From Crocinitomicaceae bacterium (GTDB lineage Bacteria > Bacteroidota > Bacteroidia > Flavobacteriales_G > Salibacteraceae), in the NCBI GenBank assembly GCA_002707155.1, contig PAME01000001.1, positions 666,029 to 730,028 of the forward strand: a stretch of DNA of 64,000 nucleotides. The letters are read 5' to 3'. The notes under the pieces are model-generated. The model made no database searches, was not told the DNA's origin, and saw only the letters and a list, made by a program, of their open reading frames with translations. Made by a program: the position numbers and the translations under genes. Numbering within the stretch: position 1 is the first letter of the stretch; every line of letters starts with the position of its first letter. This document shows positions 34,933 through 45,257 of this stretch, one piece after another.

Positions 34933-37900
34933 ATGCGCCAACTGATTTTTCTTCTTTTTTTGTTTTTTACAGTTACGGGGTCTGCCCAATATGAATCCAA
35001 CTGGTGGTATTTTGGAGATTCACTTTCTATAGATTTAAAAAGGGTAAAGCAGCTCCTTCAATGCAAACTAGTGCAGCTTTCACAAATTACAATACTGCTT
35101 CTTCGGCATGTATTAGCGATAAAAATGGTAAATTTTTATTCGCAGTTGACAGTGGGTTTATTCGTAATTCCAATTTCCAAATTATGGCCAATAGCCTTGG
35201 AATATTGAATAAGCAAGTAGGTCTCTCTTTTCATTTTATTAATTCATCCAATATCATAAAAAAACCTGAAAATAACGAAGAGTATTATATTTTTCATCAG
35301 GATTCATGTTCTAAAAACGTATTTCCAGGATCCAATGCAATTCGCAACGTTTATTACAGCATTGTAGATATGTCATTAAATGGGGGGCTAGGAGCAGTTA
35401 CGATTAAGAATAGAATTTTATTTCAGTCGAATGCATTTAAGGTAGATGCTACGTATCACAGCAACGACAAAGACATTTGGATGGTTTTTCAAAAGACTGG
35501 GAGGTATGTGGGTAGTGGAGTCCAAAGATCTAATCGTATAGTTGCTTTTTTAGTAACATCCGCAGGTATACAATCAACAATTCATAGCTCTCTAAATAAT
35601 TTTATTGATGAAAGTCCAGGCGAAATTAAAGTTTCGCCTAAAGGTGATGTAATTGCAATTTCTGAAGGCTATGAATATCAGGGCTTTGTTAGTGGTCGTT
35701 ACCAAAGTCAACATTATTTTCTATTGGCAAGATTTGATAATAAAACAGGCAAGTGTTACTCGGATCTTAAGATTGAATCTAGACCTCTAAGGTACTTTCA
35801 AAATAATGGTAGAATTGGTGGTGGTAATTTATGTCTTTCTCCAGATGGTAAAATGCTGTATTATGGGGTGTTTGACGCAACACAGCCCCAAACAAGAAAA
35901 TCACTTAATACTCATCACTTAACGCAATTAGATATATCTGTATACCATAAAGATAGTATTGAGGCTAAAAAGCACCAATTTAAAAGTCCCGATTCCTCAC
36001 GCATATGGAGATACAATGGCAATATACATTACGGAAAAATAGGTGCTTCAGATATTCAATTGGGTTTAGACGGAAAAATCTATTGGAAGACTAGTGAAAA
36101 ATCGATAGGTAGAATTAACCGACCTAATATTGCTAGGGCAGGAAGTAATTTTACCGATTCCGTTTTCGTTTTTCCACACGATACCTTTCATTTTTTTGAA
36201 AGTTTTCCCAATTTTTTTAGCGGTTATTTTAAGTTTTCTAATATTCACGTAGAAAATAAATGTTTCTCAGATTCAACCCGCTTTTCTTTGCTAGACACTG
36301 GTAGTGTCGCAAATGTAATTTGGGATTTTGGAGATGCTTCACCACTTAAATCTGCAAATCCAACCGATACCGTTAAACATTCCTACCAGCGTACTGGAGT
36401 GTTCACAGCAAAAGGCTATTTAACCCACTACAGAGGTACAAGAGATACCGTTACCGAGGTCATTACAATTGATACTATTCAAATTCCAGTATTGAGCGAT
36501 TCTACCTACACTCTATGCAATGGTGATACACTGAGTTTGTGGAATACAAGGGCTGCTAAACATTTTTTCTGGAACGATTCTACGTTCAACAATACCTTAC
36601 AAGTGCGTAACTCAGGAACATATTGGTATACGAGTTACAATCACTGTGGAGAATGGTACGATAGTTTGGTGGTAGATTCAGCGGTAGTTCCAAAAGTCAA
36701 TTTAGGTCGAGATACAGTTTTTTGTGCGGATAGCTTACGGTTGAACGCTTTTTTGGAAAAACTCAACTTACTTGTGGCAAGATCAATCGAGAGACTCCAC
36801 TTTTACAGTTTCAAAAACGGGTTTGTATAAAGTCACCGTAACCAATAAATGTGGAGTAGACTGCGATAAAATTAATATAACGGTTCAGGATACAATATTT
36901 CCAGATTTGGGTAAAGACACCGCAACGTGTATTGGAGACAGATTGGTATTTATACTCAACTACAGCGGAGTAAGCTATAAATGGTTTAACGGATGGTCTT
37001 CAAACACCAACTTAGTTACTCAACCCGGAAAATATTGGGTAGAAGTGTCTAATCGCTGTGGAACACAAAGTGATACAATAGTTGTTGATACCCTTCGCCC
37101 AGCCCAAGTAAATCTAGGAAACGACACTGCCACCTGCGCCCATTTGCCTCTAATCCTAAATGCTGGAGCAAACGACAAAAATCTGATTTGGCGTTGGCTG
37201 CATAACGGCAGTACAGACAGCAGTGTAGTGGTAAATGCCAGCGGAACCTACACCGTAGAAGTTACCGATAGATGCGGCATACAGACACATTCCATAAAAG
37301 TATACCAGCTCAACGCCCCCAATTTACAGATGAACGATACTACTATTTGCAAGGGCGATTCGATACAAATAACCGCCCGAGCAGATTCCGCCCAAATACG
37401 TTGGAGTACCGGCGCAACCGATCCAAGCATTTCCATAAAAGATTACGGCACTTATGGAGTAGGAGCACAAAACCGCTGTGGTTCAGATACCGTATTATTT
37501 AAGGTAGGCGAACTACCGCCACCAAAATTTACCCTAGCTGCTGATACGATATTGTGTAATCAAACCATTTGGGAGCCAGACGCTTCTCAACCCCGATCTA
37601 GTTACCAATGGAACGACGGATCTACCCAGCCTAAAAACCGCATAGAAAAAGAAGGCACTTACGCAGTAACGATAACCAACCCATGTGGTACAAACAGCGG
37701 AAGCATAAACGTGGCTTATTAGAACACCCCAAAAGCCTCAGCCACCATAAACTTAAAAGGAAAATATTGCCCCGGAACATTGCTCACATTGAGCGGCAAC
37801 TCTACAAATGAAAACGATAAATATTTATGGAGTACAGGCGATAGCAGTCAAAGTATCAGTTTAAAAGTAGCAGGAGTTTACACGTTAATCGTAAGTAACT

Positions 37901-38460
37901 TTTGTGGAGCAGACACCCTAAACATTACTCCAAATTACTACCCTATCCAAGCTGCATTTGCCTTGAATGAGAAAGAAGGAATTTCTCCGTTTGAAGTAGC
38001 CGCAATCAATTTATCAGAAGGAGCAGTGGAATATCTATGGTGGATCGATTCCGATAAGAAAAGAACTACTACAAACCTGAGGGAAAGAGTTATCGGCTAT
38101 GGTGAACACACGATAATGTTGATTGCCAAAAACCCATTTGGTTGTGCAGACACATTACGAGATACCATAGAAGTATTGAGAAACCCGAACATTCCACCCT
38201 TGCTGTGCGATTTTAGAATAGACCCAAATCCAGCCAGCGACTACTTTGTTATCTCGGCATCAAACAACGACAAACAAGTAAAGCAGGTAAAAATCTTTAA
38301 CGAAATAGGGCAAGCGATAATAACAAGCGACGTGAGCCATTGGAAAGAAAATCCATTTAACCTCGAATACCGATTAAACGATTTACCTTCAGGCACCTAT
38401 CTAGTAGGTTTATACTGCGAGGATGAAACCCAATACAAACGTTTAGTGATTGTACGTTAG
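34933..38460 (+). pseudogene. T9SS-sorted PKD/repeat surface protein, disrupted by two frameshifts and a stop
   Basis: Three frames join into one coherent protein of about 1170 residues. It starts at ATG 34933 with a signal peptide ending TGSAQ. The frame breaks at 35034-35043 (one base missing) and returns at 36749-36754, where a T6 run has one base too many. TAG at 37720-37722 then interrupts the restored frame. Content in order: a WD/beta-propeller-like region containing LCLSPDGKMLYYG; a PKD domain (VIWDFGD); seven units of about 70 residues with a Cys near the start, a GTYxVxVxNxCG end and a D/L-rich middle; a second PKD-like domain; and a T9SS type A sorting domain (IDPNPASDYF). Frame conservation between lesions points to recent decay or to sequencing error. 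It abuts a minus-strand glycosyltransferase gene. Confidence 0.8.
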
Positions 38461-38463
38461 GGG

Positions 38464-39465
38464 TTACTTGAAGAAAAACTCGGGCAAAGCCTTGCGTTCA
38501 TCTTTCTTGAGCACATTGATGATCCATTGCGCTTTCAAAAATCCCCAACCGTAACTGTAAAACTGGATAAATGCCGCCATTACAGCGCCTAAAGCGATAC
38601 TCAAGCTTTTGGTTTTAATAAGGCAATCGGCAAAAAGTAAAAGCACATAAGCACAAGCCAAAAAACCAAAAATGGGAATGCTCATTCCATTAATAATTAA
38701 AACAATAAACCCGAGACTAAACAGAGTTGGAAACCAATAGGTGATTTTTGAAGTTCCCGGGTGCCATTTGTTTAGAATTACTCGAACAACTCCAAATTTG
38801 TAGACCTGTTTCGAAAACTTTCGCAAATCGATTCGGCGTTTGTGGTAAACAAAAGCATCTTTTATAAGCTTGGTCTTATAACCCGCGATCCAAATCCTAA
38901 AACTCAAGTCTGGATCTTCTCCGGGGTGTATTTTCCCATATCCGCCAACGGTCTCAAAAACTGCTTTAGAAATACCCATGTTAAAACTTCTCGGCTGAAA
39001 CTTTCCCAGTGCTTCATTTCCGCCTCTAATTCCGCCCGTTGTAAAAAAGGACGTCATTACGTAGTTGATAGATTTTTGCGTATTCGAAAAGGATGCATGA
39101 GCAGCGTCAGGTCCTCCAAAACAATCTACATAATCCGTTGTCAATGCTTTGCGAACATTTGCAATGTAATGAGGCGGAATCAAACAGTCGGAGTCGAAGA
39201 TGATAAAATAGTTTCCATTGGCTTTTTCCATGCCAAAATTACGACTGGGTCCGGGGCCAGAGTTTGCCTTGAAGTGGTAAATGATATTGATTTTATCGCT
39301 GAATTTTTCGCAAACCGATTTACAGGGTATACTTGAACCGTCTTCAATAATCAAAACTTCAAATGCTTTGTCTGTTTGTTGACTCAAACTTTCTAAAAGT
39401 TCTTGAACTTCATCGGGCCGATTGTAAACCGGAACAATGAGCGAAAAAGAAAGTGTTTTGTTCAT
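38464..39465 (-). CDS. Family 2 glycosyltransferase with C-terminal membrane segments
   Basis: A 333-residue enzyme. The GT-A domain starts FSLIVPVYNRPDEVQELL, with IIEDGSS and IIFDSDCLIPP (the DxD-like metal site) and later GGNEALGKFQPRSFNMG and GEDPDLSFRI, which fit inverting GT2 enzymes. Two hydrophobic segments lie at about 240-300. It probably adds sugars to a cell-surface glycan; donor and acceptor are unknown. It converges on the T9SS pseudogene with 3 bases between. Its start lies 86 bases from the cinA start, which is divergent. Confidence 0.87.
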   Translation of the reverse strand: MNKTLSFSLIVPVYNRPDEVQELLESLSQQTDKAFEVLIIEDGSSIPCKSVCEKFSDKINIIYHFKANSGPGPSRNFGMEKANGNYFIIFDSDCLIPPHYIANVRKALTTDYVDCFGGPDAAHASFSNTQKSINYVMTSFFTTGGIRGGNEALGKFQPRSFNMGISKAVFETVGGYGKIHPGEDPDLSFRIWIAGYKTKLIKDAFVYHKRRIDLRKFSKQVYKFGVVRVILNKWHPGTSKITYWFPTLFSLGFIVLIINGMSIPIFGFLACAYVLLLFADCLIKTKSLSIALGAVMAAFIQFYSYGWGFLKAQWIINVLKKDERKALPEFFFK

Positions 39466-39550
39466 GTTACAAATGTATGTTCAAATATTGTTTTTAAACG
39501 ATAGAGTTGTAGATTGGTCAAGTACTTTTATCCAGTCATTTTTAAATGAA

Positions 39551-40792
39551 ATGAAAGCAGAAATAATAACTATAGGAGATGAGATTTTAATCGGTCAGAT
39601 TGTTGACACCAATTCGGCTTGGATGGCTAATTTGCTATATAATCATGGAATAGAGGTAGCGCAGATCACTTCTATAACCGACGAAAAAAACCACATTGTA
39701 AATGCCCTTGACGACGTTCAAACTAGAGCCGATTTAATTTTGATAACAGGTGGTCTTGGTCCAACGAAAGACGATATCACTAAAGATACCTTGTGTGCCT
39801 ACTTCAATGATCACTTGGAATTTCGTCAAGACGTTTTTAATCAAGTCAAGTCGCTTTTTGATTCTTATGGAGTAAAAATGCCAGCAATTAATCGACATCA
39901 GGCCGAAGTTCCGAGTACTTGCATAACCCTAATGAATAAAAAGGGAACAGCGCCGGGGATGTGGTTTCGTCGAAATAATAAAGTAATTGTTTCCATGCCT
40001 GGGGTTCCGTATGAAATGAAATATTTGATGGAGCAGGAAGTACTTCCAAGAGTAAAAACTGAATTTGAAACTCCCGAATTGGTGTACAAAACCATTTTGA
40101 CTCAAGGCATAGGAGAATCCTCTCTAATGGAGATTTTAGGAGGCTGGGAAAACACAGTTCTTAATGATGACTTACGATTGGCATGGTTGCCAGCTGCAGG
40201 TAAAGTTCGGCTTAGAGTGAGCGGAAAAGGCAGCAGTCGTATTGCTTTAGAAGCTAAAATAGCCACCTACGTAAAACAATTACCAGCACTAATACCCGAT
40301 CATTATGTAGGACATGAAACGGATGCTCTGGAAGTTGAGGTTGGTAATTTATTAAAGAAAAAGGGTTGGACAGTTTCCACTGCAGAATCGTGCACGGGAG
40401 GTAATATTGCTCATATGCTCACAGCCATCGCTGGTAGTTCGGCTTACTTTGAGGGAAGCATAGTTTCTTATTCTAATAAAGTAAAAGAAACGGTTTTGGG
40501 AGTGAGTTGGGAGAGCATAAAAAAGCACGGCGCAGTGTCAAAACAGGTGGTTGAAGAAATGGTTTCTGGGGTTCGGCAAAAATTGGGCACTGATTGTGCC
40601 ATTGCAACTTCAGGTATTGCAGGTCCCGATGGAGGAAGTGCTAACAAGCCAGTCGGAACCATTTGGATAGCAGTAGCAACACCTGCAGGCGTTTTAAGCG
40701 AGCGTTTTCAGTTTGGAAACGATAGAGAGAAAAACATACTTAGGGCTTCTCAAACAGCCTTACATTTATTGCAAAAAGAATTATTGAAATAG
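39551..40792 (+). CDS. cinA: CinA family protein (molybdopterin-binding and NMN amidase domains)
   Basis: A 413-residue cytosolic protein. Residues 1-165 form the MoCF-like domain: AEIITIGDEILIGQIVDTNSAWMA, then ITGGLGPTKDD. From about 255 the CinA C-terminal amidase domain follows, with STAESCTGGNIAHMLTAIAGSSAYF and IATSGIAGPDGGS. The C-terminal domain deamidates nicotinamide mononucleotide in characterised members, and the N-terminal domain can act as an ADP-ribose pyrophosphatase. The open frame goes up to 39437 but ATG 39551 starts at the conserved MKAEIITIG. rpmB follows after 58 bases. Confidence 0.95.
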   Translation: MKAEIITIGDEILIGQIVDTNSAWMANLLYNHGIEVAQITSITDEKNHIVNALDDVQTRADLILITGGLGPTKDDITKDTLCAYFNDHLEFRQDVFNQVKSLFDSYGVKMPAINRHQAEVPSTCITLMNKKGTAPGMWFRRNNKVIVSMPGVPYEMKYLMEQEVLPRVKTEFETPELVYKTILTQGIGESSLMEILGGWENTVLNDDLRLAWLPAAGKVRLRVSGKGSSRIALEAKIATYVKQLPALIPDHYVGHETDALEVEVGNLLKKKGWTVSTAESCTGGNIAHMLTAIAGSSAYFEGSIVSYSNKVKETVLGVSWESIKKHGAVSKQVVEEMVSGVRQKLGTDCAIATSGIAGPDGGSANKPVGTIWIAVATPAGVLSERFQFGNDREKNILRASQTALHLLQKELLK

Positions 40793-40818
40793 GCGCTGAT
40801 ATTTTGAACAAAAAGCAA

Positions 40819-40826
40819 TATATTTG
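40819..40826 (+). promoter_or_regulatory. Putative -7 element of rpmB
   Basis: TATATTTG matches TAnnTTTG exactly, 24 bases before ATG 40851. A TTTG at 40803-40806 is too near (12 bases) to be a standard -33. Confidence 0.5.
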
Positions 40827-40850
40827 CCGCCTCAAAAAATCAGACGAAAA

Positions 40851-41090
40851 ATGGCGAATATCTGTCAGATCACAGGAAAGAAAGCAATGACGGGAAACAA
40901 CGTTTCTCACTCAATGAATAAAACTAAACGTAAATTCAAACCGAATTTACAGGTTAAGAAATTTTATATTCCTGAAGAGGATAAGTGGGTAACACTTAAG
41001 ATTTCGGCTTCGGGCATTCGTAACATCGATAAGTTAGGAATTTCTGTAGCGATCAAAAAAGCAAAAGAAAAAGGATATTACACTGCTTAA
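40851..41090 (+). CDS. rpmB: 50S ribosomal protein L28
   Basis: A 79-residue ribosomal protein starting [21 protein letters not shown], the L28 signature, followed by a basic segment and [14 protein letters not shown]. The frame extends upstream to 40824, but the -7 element overlaps that region, so ATG 40851 is taken. In many Bacteroidota rpmB is followed by rpmG and a DUF4295 gene; here it is followed by a terminator and an unrelated lipoprotein gene. Confidence 0.96.
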   Translation: MANICQITGKKAMTGNNVSHSMNKTKRKFKPNLQVKKFYIPEEDKWVTLKISASGIRNIDKLGISVAIKKAKEKGYYTA

Positions 41091-41116
41091 TTAGTAGTTA
41101 GTATTAAAGATATAGG

Positions 41117-41148
41117 ACCTCGATTCGGTAACGTTTCGGGGTTTTTTT
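41117..41148 (+). terminator. Rho-independent terminator of rpmB
   Basis: ACCTCGA (41117-41123) pairs with TCGGGGT (41136-41142) with one T-G wobble, followed by a run of seven T. Confidence 0.8.
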
Positions 41149-41187
41149 ATTTATGAGTATGTGATATATTGTGCCTTAAAGAGTGAG

Positions 41188-42327
41188 ATGAAAAATTTCC
41201 AATACATATGCCTTGTAGTATTGTCGCTTTTGGCTGCTGGCTGCGCGTCAAAGCAAGGTAAAAAGGAGTTTTCTGACCATTATTCTGCTACAAAAAATGG
41301 GAATTTTGATAATAGCAAGAAGCGCAATCATCAGGTATTTTCAGCGGATTTTAAAATCGACACGATTTATCGCTCAATGAAAGGACCCATTGATGAAAGT
41401 ACTTTTTATTTAGCAGATTCTGGAGACATTGTTTGGCTAACGGGCTATAAAGTTGAGGTGATTAACTCAAAAGGAGAGGTTATTGAACCTGGTTTTATAT
41501 GTCACAATAATTTGAATTTGGATAGCATTCGCCGATTTCCATGGCAATCTCAAAATTTTGATTATCAGAATAGAGTTTTTACGCTAACCCAAGGTGCAAC
41601 GGAGCTATCGCTTCCAGAAGGATACGGTGTGCCGATACCGGGAGAACAAGGTTTTAAAAGTATTTTCCAAGCTTTGAACCACAACTATCCGGAGGTAGAT
41701 ACCACCATAAAACACAGAGTTACTATAGCCTATTTTTTAGACTCTGAAATTGACTTTAAATTAAAGCCATTGTACATGCAAACGCTTTATGTAGTAAAAC
41801 AATACCAAGGTCCCTTAGGAAGTATGGGTGAAAAACCCAAAGAAGATGCTTTGCAAGTAGAGTCAATAGGTAAGGATAATTACCATCCGGCACAACAGCC
41901 CACGTGCGGTGTAGACATGTTGGCCAACAACAAATCGCTAAATGGCGTGGATATGTATTACGATAACTACGGCAGAAAGTACACGGGGCATTGGAAGATA
42001 AATCCTGGAAAAGAAGTATTAGCAATGAACGTGGATAGGATGCTGAATCTAAATCAAAAACGAAAATTAGTAATGGCGGTGGCTCACGTTCATCCATTTT
42101 GCACAGAGATTGCTTTGATGAATGAAACAACACAGGAAAAAATAGTATCTCTAACAATGAAGCAGGCAGAAGAAGGGATAGGTTTAAATGAAATTCAAGT
42201 ATATATTCCTACTGAGGATATTTGGCTGGATCCCTCAAATAAATATGCACTAGCTTCTTTTTATCACAATACAAGTTCAGATACTCTTTCAGCCATGTCT
42301 GTAATGTATTTATATTTTGAGGAATAA
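41188..42327 (+). CDS. Lipoprotein with possible PHM-like copper-binding site
   Basis: A 379-residue lipoprotein with lipobox LAAGC (Cys19). It is not a family I can name with confidence. Visible points: FICHNNLNLD with His106; repeated beta-strand-like segments; HWKINPGKEV with His268; the pair AHVHPF with His300 and His302; YHNTS with His360; and a final AMSVMYLYF. HxH followed some 70 residues later by a Met-containing VMYLYF strand recalls the CuM site of peptidylglycine alpha-hydroxylating monooxygenase and the plant SURNod19 group. A copper-dependent envelope protein is therefore a hypothesis. The frame opens 9 codons earlier; ATG 41188 gives the signal sequence. It has the rpmB terminator upstream and a photolyase 38 bases downstream. 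Confidence 0.55.
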   Translation: MKNFQYICLVVLSLLAAGCASKQGKKEFSDHYSATKNGNFDNSKKRNHQVFSADFKIDTIYRSMKGPIDESTFYLADSGDIVWLTGYKVEVINSKGEVIEPGFICHNNLNLDSIRRFPWQSQNFDYQNRVFTLTQGATELSLPEGYGVPIPGEQGFKSIFQALNHNYPEVDTTIKHRVTIAYFLDSEIDFKLKPLYMQTLYVVKQYQGPLGSMGEKPKEDALQVESIGKDNYHPAQQPTCGVDMLANNKSLNGVDMYYDNYGRKYTGHWKINPGKEVLAMNVDRMLNLNQKRKLVMAVAHVHPFCTEIALMNETTQEKIVSLTMKQAEEGIGLNEIQVYIPTEDIWLDPSNKYALASFYHNTSSDTLSAMSVMYLYFEE

Positions 42328-42365
42328 GCTCAAACTTTCAGGGCTTAGTATTGTCTGAAGTTTAT

Positions 42366-43664
42366 ATGGAAAAATTGACTTTATTTTGGCACCGGCGTGA
42401 TTTAAGAGCCTACGACAATGCTGGGTTACATGCTGCGTTGCGAAATCATAAGAATGTACAGCCAGTTTTTATTTTTGACACGGATATCTTAGACCATTTA
42501 CCGAAGCAGGATGCACGCATCGATTTTATTGATGAGGCATTACAACAACTAAACGAAGCCTACCAAAAATTCGGGGCCCGTCTCTGGGTGTTTTATGGAA
42601 ATCCGCAGGATATCTTTAAAGAATTGACGAGTAAATACAACGTAGAAGCATTGTATTCCAATAGAGATTATGAGTCCTATGCTAAGAATAGAGATTCCAA
42701 TATTTATGAATTTCTTAAGTCAAAAAATATTCCGTTTATTGGAAAAAAAGACCATGTAGTTTTTGAAAAGAACGAGGTAGTAAAAGGCGACGGCTTACCT
42801 TATACCGTTTTTACTCCGTATAGTAAAATTTGGAAGAACAACCTTAGCGATTATTATTTCAAAGCATATCCGATTGAGCAATATGCTGATAATTTTAATG
42901 CTACCGATGCTATTCAATGGGACAGTGTTTATGATCATGGTTTTATAAAAACGAATCACTCTTTTACTGCTCCAAATTTTGACGATAAGACAATCACTAA
43001 TTACAAAGAACAAAGAGATTTCCCTGCTAAAGAAGGAACAACGAAACTAAGTGTCCATTTACGATTTGGAACAGTTTCCATACGGGAATGTGTTCGCAGA
43101 GCAATGGATTTAGAGAGTGAAACATGGCTGAATGAGCTGATTTGGAGGGATTTTTACCAATCCATATTGTTCCATTTTCCACATGTAGAAACATCTTGTT
43201 TTCGGTCGAAATACGAAAAAGTAGAGTGGGAGAAGAATGAAGAGCACTTTGAAGCGTGGTGTAAGGGTAAAACTGGCTATCCACTAGTTGATGCCGGAAT
43301 GAGGGAGTTAAACGAAACGGGCTTTATGCACAATCGAGTGCGAATGGTGGTAGCCTCTTTTCTTACAAAACATTTGTTGCTCGATTGGCGTTGGGGCGAA
43401 GCTTATTTTGCTGAAAAGTTGCTGGATTTTGATTTAGCCTCAAATAACGGAGGTTGGCAATGGGCTGCAGGTTGCGGAACGGATGCAGCACCGTATTTCA
43501 GAGTGTTTAATCCTACATCGCAATTAGAACGATTTGATAAAAAAAAGGAATACGTTAAAAAATGGGTTCCTGAGTTTGGTACAACTAACTACCCTGAACC
43601 AATTGTTGAGCACAAGTTTGCTCGGCAAAGGGCTTTGGATAGGTATAAGGAAGGACTAGGTTAA
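42366..43664 (+). CDS. Cryptochrome/deoxyribodipyrimidine photolyase family protein
   Basis: A 432-residue flavoprotein. The N-terminal antenna domain starts LTLFWHRRDLRAYDNAGL. The FAD domain contains TKLSVHLRFGTVSIRE, ELIWRDFYQSILFHFP, MHNRVRMVVASFLTKHLLLDW and WQWAAGCGTDAAPYFRVFNP, the conserved FAD and lesion contacts of CPD photolyases and related cryptochromes. It repairs UV-induced pyrimidine dimers with blue light or senses light; the length and WQW motif favour repair. A TTG at 42351 would add five residues. It ends 282 bases before the convergent methyltransferase gene; that gap has one weak 6-bp hairpin (AACCTT/AAGGTT) and no gene. Confidence 0.93.
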   Translation: MEKLTLFWHRRDLRAYDNAGLHAALRNHKNVQPVFIFDTDILDHLPKQDARIDFIDEALQQLNEAYQKFGARLWVFYGNPQDIFKELTSKYNVEALYSNRDYESYAKNRDSNIYEFLKSKNIPFIGKKDHVVFEKNEVVKGDGLPYTVFTPYSKIWKNNLSDYYFKAYPIEQYADNFNATDAIQWDSVYDHGFIKTNHSFTAPNFDDKTITNYKEQRDFPAKEGTTKLSVHLRFGTVSIRECVRRAMDLESETWLNELIWRDFYQSILFHFPHVETSCFRSKYEKVEWEKNEEHFEAWCKGKTGYPLVDAGMRELNETGFMHNRVRMVVASFLTKHLLLDWRWGEAYFAEKLLDFDLASNNGGWQWAAGCGTDAAPYFRVFNPTSQLERFDKKKEYVKKWVPEFGTTNYPEPIVEHKFARQRALDRYKEGLG

Positions 43665-43946
43665 CGGTTATAATTGTTATTGGTGGCGCCAATCCAATAC
43701 CTGTTGGCAGAAAATGCGCAAAAGGAGAATTGAAAAATTCCTATAAGAAGGATAATATTTTTAAGTTTCATTAATGATTTTTGAACTACAAATTCATTCG
43801 ACTAACAACCTTACGAAAAGGTTTCGAAAAAATGATTTTTATTAGTTGTAAATAAAGCTAAGAAGCTGATTAACAATCTAGAAAGTCAAATTATCAAACG
43901 AAAAAAAGGAATAGTCGTTTTAACTAAACAAATTTACAAAAATCAA

Positions 43947-45077
43947 CTAGTACAATTCATAGATATTTAACCTTCCTTCTAATGGTCCATTCCAAAGCGG
44001 AATTCTTCGTTTTGGTTTTAATCCTAATGCTTTAATAGCGGGAATATTCGCACTAAAAATAGCTGCTGTCCAACCTTTATAATCGGTTTTTAATTTATCC
44101 CCAATTTCCGAATAGAACTGCTTGGCATCGGCTAGTGTTATTCGCTTATCGTAAGGAGGATTCATAATAAGAAAACCAGACGCTGCAGGAGCTGGAGAAT
44201 TGAAGAAGTCTCGTTGAAAAACATCAATATCTTGGTCCATACTAGCTGCTGCAATATTCATTTTTGCATCTTCAATAGCATAAGGGTGGCTGTCTCCGCC
44301 ACTAATACGAGCTACATTATCAGATTCTATTCTTTTTGATTCATCTTTTATTTCTTTCCACTTATCACCATCAAAATTGCGCCACTGCTGAAAACAAAAT
44401 TTTTGACGGTATTTTCCACAAGGTGTATTTTTAGAAAGCAGGAAAGCTTCGGTCAATAAAGTACCACTGCCACACATTCCATCATATAATTCTGATTTAC
44501 CATCCCATCCACTCAGTTTAAGAATACCCGATGCTAAAACTTCACTTAATGGCGCAACGCCGCTTACGGTTTTGTAACCTCTTTTATGCAAAGAATCTCC
44601 TGAACTGTCCATAGAAATAGTGCAACTAGCTCCAGCGATCAATAGATTTATCCTCACATTGGCTAGTTTCAAATCTACATTTGGTCGTTCAGATCCGTTT
44701 TCGACAAAGCGATCGCAAATGGCATCCTTTAAAAGTTGAGCCGCATAAACACTGTTTTTAAAATGTTCGTTTCTAACTATGGCATCAATTGCAATCGATT
44801 TTTGCGGAAAAAACCATTTATCCCATTCCACCTTTTTGCCAAAATCATATAAATCATTGGCTTCGTTTAATTCGAATGAGACCAGATTAATTAATACCCT
44901 TAGAGCCGAACGAACTAAATAATTTGCTCGATAAACATCCTCAATGTTTCCTGCGAAAGCAACACCTCTCTTTCGGATTTCATGTTTGGAGCCAATTTTG
45001 CTTTTTACAAGTTCTTCAAGTAAAATCTCTTCGAGACCTTGATAAGTTGTAACATATATATTGAATTCAGATTTCAT
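43947..45077 (-). CDS. THUMP-domain class I rRNA methyltransferase (RlmL/RlmKL N-type)
   Basis: A 376-residue cytosolic RNA methyltransferase. The THUMP domain (about 45-155) binds RNA. The SAM domain has LYDGMCGSGTLLTEAFLLSKN as motif I and MNPPYDKR as the catalytic NPPY, typical of N2-guanine methylation. These features match the N-terminal half of E. coli RlmKL, which makes m2G2445 in 23S rRNA. The second half (RlmK) is absent, as usual in Bacteroidota. The frame opens 6 codons earlier; ATG 45077 starts the conserved KSEFNIYVTTYQGLEE. It is divergent from the TPR protein gene. Confidence 0.9.
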   Translation of the reverse strand: MKSEFNIYVTTYQGLEEILLEELVKSKIGSKHEIRKRGVAFAGNIEDVYRANYLVRSALRVLINLVSFELNEANDLYDFGKKVEWDKWFFPQKSIAIDAIVRNEHFKNSVYAAQLLKDAICDRFVENGSERPNVDLKLANVRINLLIAGASCTISMDSSGDSLHKRGYKTVSGVAPLSEVLASGILKLSGWDGKSELYDGMCGSGTLLTEAFLLSKNTPCGKYRQKFCFQQWRNFDGDKWKEIKDESKRIESDNVARISGGDSHPYAIEDAKMNIAAASMDQDIDVFQRDFFNSPAPAASGFLIMNPPYDKRITLADAKQFYSEIGDKLKTDYKGWTAAIFSANIPAIKALGLKPKRRIPLWNGPLEGRLNIYELY

Positions 45078-45257
45078 GCTTTTCGATTTTTGCAAATATG
45101 ACTCATATGGATAGAAAAAGAATGCAAGAACCTAATGTGTCCGAACATTTTTTTGATAAACAGTTAAAACTATAAAAATCGATATAACTGTGCTAGTAAT
45201 GAGCAATTTTAAACTGAGTATTTCTGTTAATTTTATTGCCCGAATGTGAAGCAAATA

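Noticed and set aside
34906-35208. A separate 100-residue protein at the start of the T9SS pseudogene
   Set aside because: Its signal peptide and first 30 residues continue into the other frame as one protein; the rest after 35040 is out-of-frame nonsense.
36772-37722. An independent repeat protein
   Set aside because: It has no signal peptide and starts in the middle of a repeat unit; it is the middle part of the disrupted T9SS gene.
43665-43946. Search for a small RNA or gene between photolyase and methyltransferase
   Set aside because: Only one weak 6-bp hairpin (AACCTT/AAGGTT) and no tRNA-like fold or plausible frame.
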